Shown here piece by piece: positions 60,090-64,000 of a stretch of 64,000 bases of DNA. The notes beneath the pieces were generated by a model that saw only the letters and a list, made by a program, of their open reading frames with translations, was not told the origin of the DNA and searched no databases. Numbering within the stretch: the first letter of the stretch is position 1; each line of letters opens with the position of its first letter. Both the position numbers and the translations under genes were made by a program. The stretch comes from Hyphomicrobiales bacterium (lineage in GTDB: Bacteria > Pseudomonadota > Alphaproteobacteria > Rhizobiales > Rhizobiaceae). The stretch lies in the NCBI GenBank assembly GCA_900470285.1, contig UCAG01000014.1, positions 1 through 64,000 on the forward strand, read 5' to 3'.

Positions 60090-61646
60090 TCAGCGTTTTT
60101 CAGGGGCAATGAAAGTGGCTTTATACGTTGCTGACTCGGTTCCGTTAACATCACGGACTGTCATGGTGAATGGTGTGCTACCCGGAGGAACTGCGGTCTT
60201 AGGCAGGACAACGAACACTTTCAGGGTTTTCAGACGATCCGGCTCGGCGTTGAAAATATGGCGGCCGGAACCGTCTGTTGCCTGATCGGCCACATGCACT
60301 TCTGCCTGTGACAGGCCGTCAATAATCAGTTCAAACTGGCGCGGTTCATTGACCATATTCAGCAGTTTGACCGTATAGCCGTTGCGGATGGAACCATCCG
60401 ACAGCAACACATATTGCGGGTTACGATCCTGCAGCACATTGATGCCGATCCGTTCGCGCATCAGCAAAGTTGTAATCAGTGCCACACCGATCAGTGCCCA
60501 GATTGAGAAATAGAACAGGCTGCGCGGGCGGAAAATCTTGGACATTTTCAGCTGCTGCACCTTGTCATTAAAGGTGTTTTTCGCTTCATAAATCCGTGTC
60601 GGCTCAATCGGCGCTGTACCATTATTGGTAGCCAGCGCCATATTGGCATCATAGTCGGACAGCGTGGAATAGGAGATCAGGCCGCGTGGTTTGCCGATTT
60701 TGTCCATAACCGAGTTACAGGCATCAATACACAGCGCACAGGTGATACATTCGAGCTGCTGACCGTCGCGGATATCAATCCCCATCGGACAAACGGCCAC
60801 ACAGGCATTACAATCCACACAGTCGCCGACACTTTCACCGGCAGCAATGGCTTTTTTGGAATTACGGGTGCGTGGTTCACCGCGCCAGTCATTATAGGTC
60901 ACTGTGAGCGAGTTTTCATCGAGCATGGCTGCCTGAATACGCGGCCAAGGGCACATATAGGTGCAGACCTGTTCACGCATCAGCCCGCCGAAAACATATG
61001 TGGTGGCTGTCAGAATTGCGACAGTGATATAAGCGACCATGGCGGCCTGACCAGTCACAAATTCCATCAGCAGTGTTGGTGCGTCTGCGAAATAGAAAAT
61101 CCACGCACCGCCGGTCATAACGGCAATCGCCAGCCAGATCGTATGCTTGGTCACACGCTTTGCCAGTTTGTTGGCATTCATCGGGGCATTGTCGAGTTTG
61201 ATACGGGCGTTGCGGTCGCCTTCAACGGCGCGCTCGACAACGAGAAACAAATCAACCCATACGGTCTGCGGGCAGGTGTAACCGCACCATGCGCGTCCGG
61301 CGACACTGGTAACAAGGAACAGGCCGATACCGGCCATAATCAGCATACCGGCAACGTAGTAGAATTCTTGTGGCCAGATTTCAATAAAGAAGAAGTAGAA
61401 ACGACGATGCGCGATATCAATCAGGACAGCCTGATCCGGTGCATAGGGACCGCGATCCCAGCGCAGCCATGGCGTGAGATAATAGATGCCGAGCGTGATG
61501 AACATGATAATCCACTTGAAACGGCGGAAATCACCGCTCGCTCTTTTGGGGAAAACCTTGACACGTGCAGCATAAAGAGGACTGCGTTTTCCAGACGAAT
61601 TGACCGCCTGCGCATCTATACGTTCAAATTCACCAACATCTGACAT
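60090..61646 (-). CDS. ccoG: CcoG/FixG ferredoxin-like cbb3 assembly protein (Cu reductase)
   Basis: The 518-residue membrane protein has five helices. The cytoplasmic ferredoxin domain carries two 4Fe-4S motifs (CVDCNACVAVCPMGID and CITCALCIDACNSVM), and CGYTCPQTVW and CTYMCPWPRIQ cysteine segments lie in the N-terminal half. A C-terminal immunoglobulin-like domain starts near residue 400. CcoG reduces copper for insertion into CcoN. It is the first gene of ccoGHIS. Confidence 0.94.
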   Translation of the reverse strand: MSDVGEFERIDAQAVNSSGKRSPLYAARVKVFPKRASGDFRRFKWIIMFITLGIYYLTPWLRWDRGPYAPDQAVLIDIAHRRFYFFFIEIWPQEFYYVAGMLIMAGIGLFLVTSVAGRAWCGYTCPQTVWVDLFLVVERAVEGDRNARIKLDNAPMNANKLAKRVTKHTIWLAIAVMTGGAWIFYFADAPTLLMEFVTGQAAMVAYITVAILTATTYVFGGLMREQVCTYMCPWPRIQAAMLDENSLTVTYNDWRGEPRTRNSKKAIAAGESVGDCVDCNACVAVCPMGIDIRDGQQLECITCALCIDACNSVMDKIGKPRGLISYSTLSDYDANMALATNNGTAPIEPTRIYEAKNTFNDKVQQLKMSKIFRPRSLFYFSIWALIGVALITTLLMRERIGINVLQDRNPQYVLLSDGSIRNGYTVKLLNMVNEPRQFELIIDGLSQAEVHVADQATDGSGRHIFNAEPDRLKTLKVFVVLPKTAVPPGSTPFTMTVRDVNGTESATYKATFIAPEKR

Positions 61647-61662
61647 GGTATACTCCGGGGGC

Positions 61663-61767
61663 TAGAGCTGTTTGCGTTCAGATCGAAGTATGGCGCTTGC
61701 TCTAGATTCTTTATTTCATCGCATTAACACTGCGCTCATTGAGGGCATTTGAGCGCGGAATGCTTAA
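61663..61767 (-). repeat. Palindromic intergenic repeat, family I, copy 3
   Basis: The reverse complement matches copies 1 and 2 (CATTCCGCGC, AATGCGATGAAATAAAGAATCTAGAGC and AAGCGCCAT...CAGCTCTA). It lies between ccoP and ccoG. Confidence 0.7.
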
Positions 61768-61923
61768 GGGCAGTCTGAAAACTGAAATGTTTTTATAAAA
61801 CTGCACTCAAATCACTCAGAGCGGGTTCCGGTTATCGGAACAGAAATCCGCACTGGGTTTCTAAGGTTTCATCAGAGCTCCGTTCTTCAGATTATATCTG
61901 CGGGGCTTGCTGATTTTCTGAGC

Positions 61924-61964
61924 ACCGGCCGGAATATTGTGTACCAATATTTTATACCGGCCGG
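61924..61964. repeat. Inverted repeat after ccoP
   Basis: ACCGGCCGG and CCGGCCGG flank two AATATT copies. No T-tract follows on either strand, so terminator function is uncertain. Confidence 0.45.
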
Positions 61965-61985
61965 CCATGACTTGAAACAGGTCGT

Positions 61986-62849
61986 TTATTCACCGCCACC
62001 CAGAGAGTGGACATAGATTGCGAGCTGTTTAACCGTTGTGTCACCCAGGCGGCCTTCCCATGCGGGCATTACGCCATGCTTGGGATTTCTCACCTGTTTG
62101 GCAATTTCCGCTTCGCCGGAACCGTAGAACCAGATCGCATCGGTCAGATTTGGCGCACCGAATTCCTTGTTGCCCTTGGCATTTTCGCCGTGACAGGCAG
62201 CGCAGTTTTCAGCAAAAACCTGTTTGCCTGCGGGTATCAGACTTGCATCATGCGGTGTCGATGTCAGGCTGGTGACATAGGCCGCCACATCACGGATCTG
62301 CTGTGGCTCAAGAATGTCGCCATAGGCAGGCATTTCGGAGATGCGTGTTTCTTCGTCATCCTTGGAACGTACACCGTGGCGTACAGTCTGCAGGATTTCA
62401 TCAATAGAACCGCCCCACAGCCAGTCATCATCATTCAGGTTCGGATAGCCTGGCGCACCCTGCGCACCGGAGCCGTGACACTGAACACAGTTCACACGGA
62501 ATGCCGCTGCACCGCCTGCAATTGCAAACTGGTTAAGCTGCGGATCAGCTATAATTTCCTGAACGGATTTTTCTTTAATAGCTGCCAGAATATCCTGACG
62601 TTCGCCCTGAATTTTGGTGTTTTCTTTCCAGAAATCACCGCGGCTCGACCATTCCAGAAGACCGGAAGTGGCGCCGTTGATGAGCGGCCATGCCGGATAG
62701 GCAACAGTATAGGCAATCGCCCAGACAATGGTGGCATAATAGGCATAGAGCCACCAGCGTGGCATCGGATTATCAAGTTCCTTGATGCCGTCCCATTCGT
62801 GGCCGGTTGTTTCAACGCCTGTTACATCGTCAATTTGCTTATCAGTCAT
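61986..62849 (-). CDS. ccoP: cbb3 cytochrome c oxidase dihaem subunit CcoP
   Basis: The 287-residue product has a membrane helix at about residues 31-55 (YAYYATIVWAIAYTVAYPAWPL) and two c-type haem domains with CVQCH and CAACH, plus the Met-ligand regions MPAYG and MPAW. It feeds electrons to CcoO/CcoN. The ATG at 62849 follows AAGGACG and overlaps the ccoQ stop by eight bases; the longer frame to 62930 runs back into ccoQ. Confidence 0.95.
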   Translation of the reverse strand: MTDKQIDDVTGVETTGHEWDGIKELDNPMPRWWLYAYYATIVWAIAYTVAYPAWPLINGATSGLLEWSSRGDFWKENTKIQGERQDILAAIKEKSVQEIIADPQLNQFAIAGGAAAFRVNCVQCHGSGAQGAPGYPNLNDDDWLWGGSIDEILQTVRHGVRSKDDEETRISEMPAYGDILEPQQIRDVAAYVTSLTSTPHDASLIPAGKQVFAENCAACHGENAKGNKEFGAPNLTDAIWFYGSGEAEIAKQVRNPKHGVMPAWEGRLGDTTVKQLAIYVHSLGGGE

Positions 62850-63000
62850 TGTTTTCGTCCTTGAACGGAATGGCTTTCGCAGCATCGGCAGCCTGTTTGC
62901 TGCCTGGACGGAAGGCGAAGAAGACAACAAAGAGGAAGAAGAGGAACATGCCTAACAGCCCCCAGCTGTCGGCAAAGTGGCGCATGGTCGTATAATCCAT
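62842..63000 (-). CDS. ccoQ: cbb3 oxidase small subunit CcoQ/FixQ
   Basis: The 52-residue product has one helix (GLLGMFLFFLFVVFFAF, about residues 14-30), then PGSKQAADAAKAIPFKDE, the FixQ pattern. GGAGG lies six bases before the ATG. It lies between ccoO and ccoP, the usual order, and stabilises CcoP. Confidence 0.94.
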   Translation of the reverse strand: MDYTTMRHFADSWGLLGMFLFFLFVVFFAFRPGSKQAADAAKAIPFKDENND

Positions 63001-63011
63001 GATGAACCTCC

Positions 63012-63743
63012 TTAGCGCGACTTCGGTGACTGGTCGTAAGTTGAGAAATCAACCAGCGTTCCCAGCATCTGCAGATAGGCAACAAGCGCATCCATCTCGC
63101 TGACAACCTTCGGATTACCATCGAAATCGCCGGTCTTGGCTTTCGGGTAGCGGGCAAGCAGAGCCTCTGTATCGGCTTCCGGGTCAGCCTGCGCTTTCAT
63201 GTCCGCCAATGCATTATCGACCATTTCCTGATTATAAGGCACACCGACAGCAATATTGGCTTTCAGATTGCCGGTAATACCGGACATATTCAGCGGCGTG
63301 TTCATCAGGAATGCATAGCTCGGCATAACCGATTCAGGCACCACATCGCGCGGCTCAATCAGATGCTGAACATGCCATTCATTCGAGTAGCGGCCGCCGA
63401 CACGGGCAAGATCAGGTCCTGTACGTTTTGAGCCCCACTGGAACGAATGGTCATACATGCTTTCAGCTGCAAGGCTGTAATGACCATAGCGCTCCACTTC
63501 ATCGCGGAACGGACGGATCATCTGCGAATGGCAGGTATAGCAGCCTTCGCGGATATAAATGTCACGGCCAGCCAGCTCCAGAGGAGAGTAGGGGCGCATG
63601 CCCTCTACTTTCTCAATGGTGTTTTGCAGATAGAACAGCGGAGCGATTTCCACGATACCGCCGACAGTGACCACAACCAGCGAACCGATCAGCAGTAAAG
63701 TAGCGTTTTTTTCAATCAGCGAGTGTTTTTTGAGAATAGACAT
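63012..63743 (-). CDS. ccoO: cbb3 cytochrome c oxidase monohaem subunit CcoO
   Basis: The 243-residue protein has a membrane anchor helix (about residues 16-36) and the haem c motif CYTCH in [26 protein letters not shown], with MPSYAF as the probable distal Met region. It passes electrons from CcoP to CcoN. It begins 14 bases after ccoN. Confidence 0.95.
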   Translation of the reverse strand: MSILKKHSLIEKNATLLLIGSLVVVTVGGIVEIAPLFYLQNTIEKVEGMRPYSPLELAGRDIYIREGCYTCHSQMIRPFRDEVERYGHYSLAAESMYDHSFQWGSKRTGPDLARVGGRYSNEWHVQHLIEPRDVVPESVMPSYAFLMNTPLNMSGITGNLKANIAVGVPYNQEMVDNALADMKAQADPEADTEALLARYPKAKTGDFDGNPKVVSEMDALVAYLQMLGTLVDFSTYDQSPKSR

Positions 63744-63757
63744 AACTCACCTGCTCC

Positions 63758-64000
63758 TTATTCTGCCGGTTTCAAATACGGGCCGGTATTGGTGTCTGAG
63801 ATTGGTGTCGAGCCCGGAATTGCGGCCTCCTCTCTCAGATCACCCTTGATGGTCTTGTAGACGTTCCAGGCCATCACAAGTCCGCCCGCCAGATACATCG
63901 TGCCGCCAAGTGTACGGATGACATAGTAAGGGAACATTGCGAGTACTGTTTCGGCGAAGGAGTAAACCAGGAAGCCCTGATCATCATATTCGCGCCACAT
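63758..64000 (-). CDS. ccoN: cbb3 cytochrome c oxidase catalytic subunit CcoN, partial (C-terminal 80 residues)
   Basis: The visible end contains LAMFPYYVIRTLGGTMYLAGGLVMAWNVYKTI, the last helix of CcoN, and a soluble tail. The start lies beyond the right edge. CcoN holds the haem b and haem b3-CuB centre. It is followed by ccoO, ccoQ and ccoP. Confidence 0.94.
   Translation of the reverse strand: MWREYDDQGFLVYSFAETVLAMFPYYVIRTLGGTMYLAGGLVMAWNVYKTIKGDLREEAAIPGSTPISDTNTGPYLKPAE

Noticed and set aside
61647-61985. FNR/FixK box (TTGAT-N4-ATCAA) upstream of ccoG
   Set aside because: I looked for the anaerobox in this gap and found none; control probably lies upstream of ccoN outside the window.

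Overview
The window looks like a chromosomal segment of an alphaproteobacterium of the Hyphomicrobiales/Rhizobiales, most likely near Brucella, Ochrobactrum or Pseudochrobactrum. This is an inference from gene content: a rhizobial/Brucella-type porin, a DUF1127 protein, a rhizobial-order phn (C-P lyase) locus with a FosX relative inside, ccoNOQP-ccoGHIS order, two families of roughly 105-bp palindromic intergenic repeats, and an sRNA with anti-Shine-Dalgarno loops of the alpha-r14 (NfeR1/cuckoo) type. GC is moderate and genes are tightly packed. I saw no rRNA, tRNA, CRISPR array, prophage or intact insertion sequence.

Layout, left part (1-18 kb): the start of a Lys/Ala/Pro-rich protein running off the left edge; cystathionine beta-synthase; a 55-residue membrane protein; an AT-rich stretch; the three-hairpin sRNA; a HAD phosphatase facing an XdhC-like protein; an Lrp regulator divergent from a 1013-residue fusion of kinase, M23 peptidase and class III aminotransferase; a cytochrome c; a glyoxalase; a giant FAD/Fe-S dehydrogenase; an L,D-transpeptidase; TerC behind a long structured leader; a MATE pump; DppA-type aminopeptidase and a DUF1127 protein.

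Middle part (18-42 kb): a tripartite tricarboxylate transporter (tctCBA) next to a binding protein and the TctD/TctE two-component pair; an ABC exporter; a porin; an EamA-TetR-DoxX operon; ModE-like and XRE-cupin regulators; an omega-amino-acid aminotransferase; a purine nucleoside permease family protein; an aminotransferase of the alanine/ureidoglycine-glyoxylate type heading a peptide/nickel-type ABC transporter operon; a LysR regulator; and a Bcr/CflA drug pump. These are mostly uptake and amino-compound catabolism modules, each with its own regulator.

Right part (42-64 kb): an orphan xylulokinase and PhnF, then phnG-H-I-fosX-like-J-K-L-hexapeptide transferase, a terminator, and phnC-D-E1-E2-M-N. 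Together these import phosphonates, couple them to ribose triphosphate, cut the C-P bond and rebuild PRPP; phnP is not seen. The window ends in the cbb3 oxidase region, all on the minus strand: the end of ccoN, then ccoO, ccoQ, ccoP, a repeat, and the assembly genes ccoG, ccoH, ccoI, ccoS.

The best candidates for a second look are the sRNA at about 3102-3216, the terC leader, the kinase-peptidase-aminotransferase fusion with its palindromic operator, the tandem hairpin array beside tctC, the FosX-like gene inside phn, the hairpins inside the phnCDEEMN operon, and the two palindromic repeat families. Starts were moved from the longest frame wherever a ribosome binding site and family alignment favoured an inner codon.
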